Source: Lachnospiraceae bacterium | Lineage (GTDB): Bacteria; Bacillota; Clostridia; Lachnospirales; Lachnospiraceae | Length of the DNA: 6,252 nt | Assembly (NCBI GenBank): GCA_003535955.1 | Contig: DPZM01000233.1 | Span: 1 to 6,252, forward strand | Reading direction: 5' to 3' | Shown: in pieces, positions 6,229 to 6,252 of the stretch | Layout of the letters: each line of letters opens with the position of its first letter | How positions within the stretch are numbered: the first letter of the stretch is position 1 | Notes under the pieces: generated by a model | Told to the model about the DNA's origin: nothing | The model's input: the letters and a program-made list of their open reading frames with translations, nothing else | Databases searched by the model: none | Translations under genes and position numbers: made by a program

Positions 6229-6252
6229 TGCAATGTTCATTTCAAAACACAT

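Overview
The window looks like a chromosomal segment of a Gram-positive anaerobe of the Clostridia, most likely a Lachnospiraceae member (Butyrivibrio-like). This is inferred from the heavy use of AGG (Arg) and ATA (Ile) codons, GC content in the mid-40s by eye (not counted), strong GGAGG-type ribosome binding sites, the glutathione peroxidase subtype, and a dispersed GTGTCA...ACCGTCCC...TGACA repeat that I recall from genomes of this group. No species call is possible. All three genes are on the + strand.

Layout. Positions 31-58 hold the first copy of a 28-bp repeat. It supplies the only good start codon of the first gene (53-844). That gene is a chimera: about 62 residues from the C-terminal end of an alpha/beta hydrolase, which has lost its nucleophile region, joined in frame to a complete Cys-type glutathione peroxidase. 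The second repeat copy (812-839) is translated as the last ten residues of this protein. Nine bases after its stop comes the main gene (854-4792, 1312 aa), whose ribosome binding site overlaps that stop codon. The third repeat copy (4799-4826) lies six bases past the end of the main gene. A 101-bp AT-rich gap then carries a weak promoter candidate and a clear ribosome binding site for sstT (4894-6159), a Na+/serine-threonine symporter. A hairpin at 6200-6228 probably terminates it.

The notable object is the 1312-aa protein. A full APC-superfamily amino acid permease is continuous with two extra membrane helices that bracket a roughly 45-residue acidic outside loop. These are followed by an intact GGDEF diguanylate cyclase domain, a CheY-like receiver with altered switch residues, a second and degenerate GGDEF (GADTF), and a catalytically complete EAL phosphodiesterase. 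This architecture predicts a transporter-like receptor that reads an amino acid or related solute and sets cyclic-di-GMP level in both directions. The adjacent sstT gene makes amino acid sensing or uptake a plausible shared theme, but the substrate and the sign of the response cannot be read from sequence.

The peroxidase gene and the fusion gene may be co-transcribed and translationally coupled. sstT could be on the same transcript or have its own promoter. The three repeat copies sit exactly at gene borders, and at the first gene they have become part of the coding sequence.
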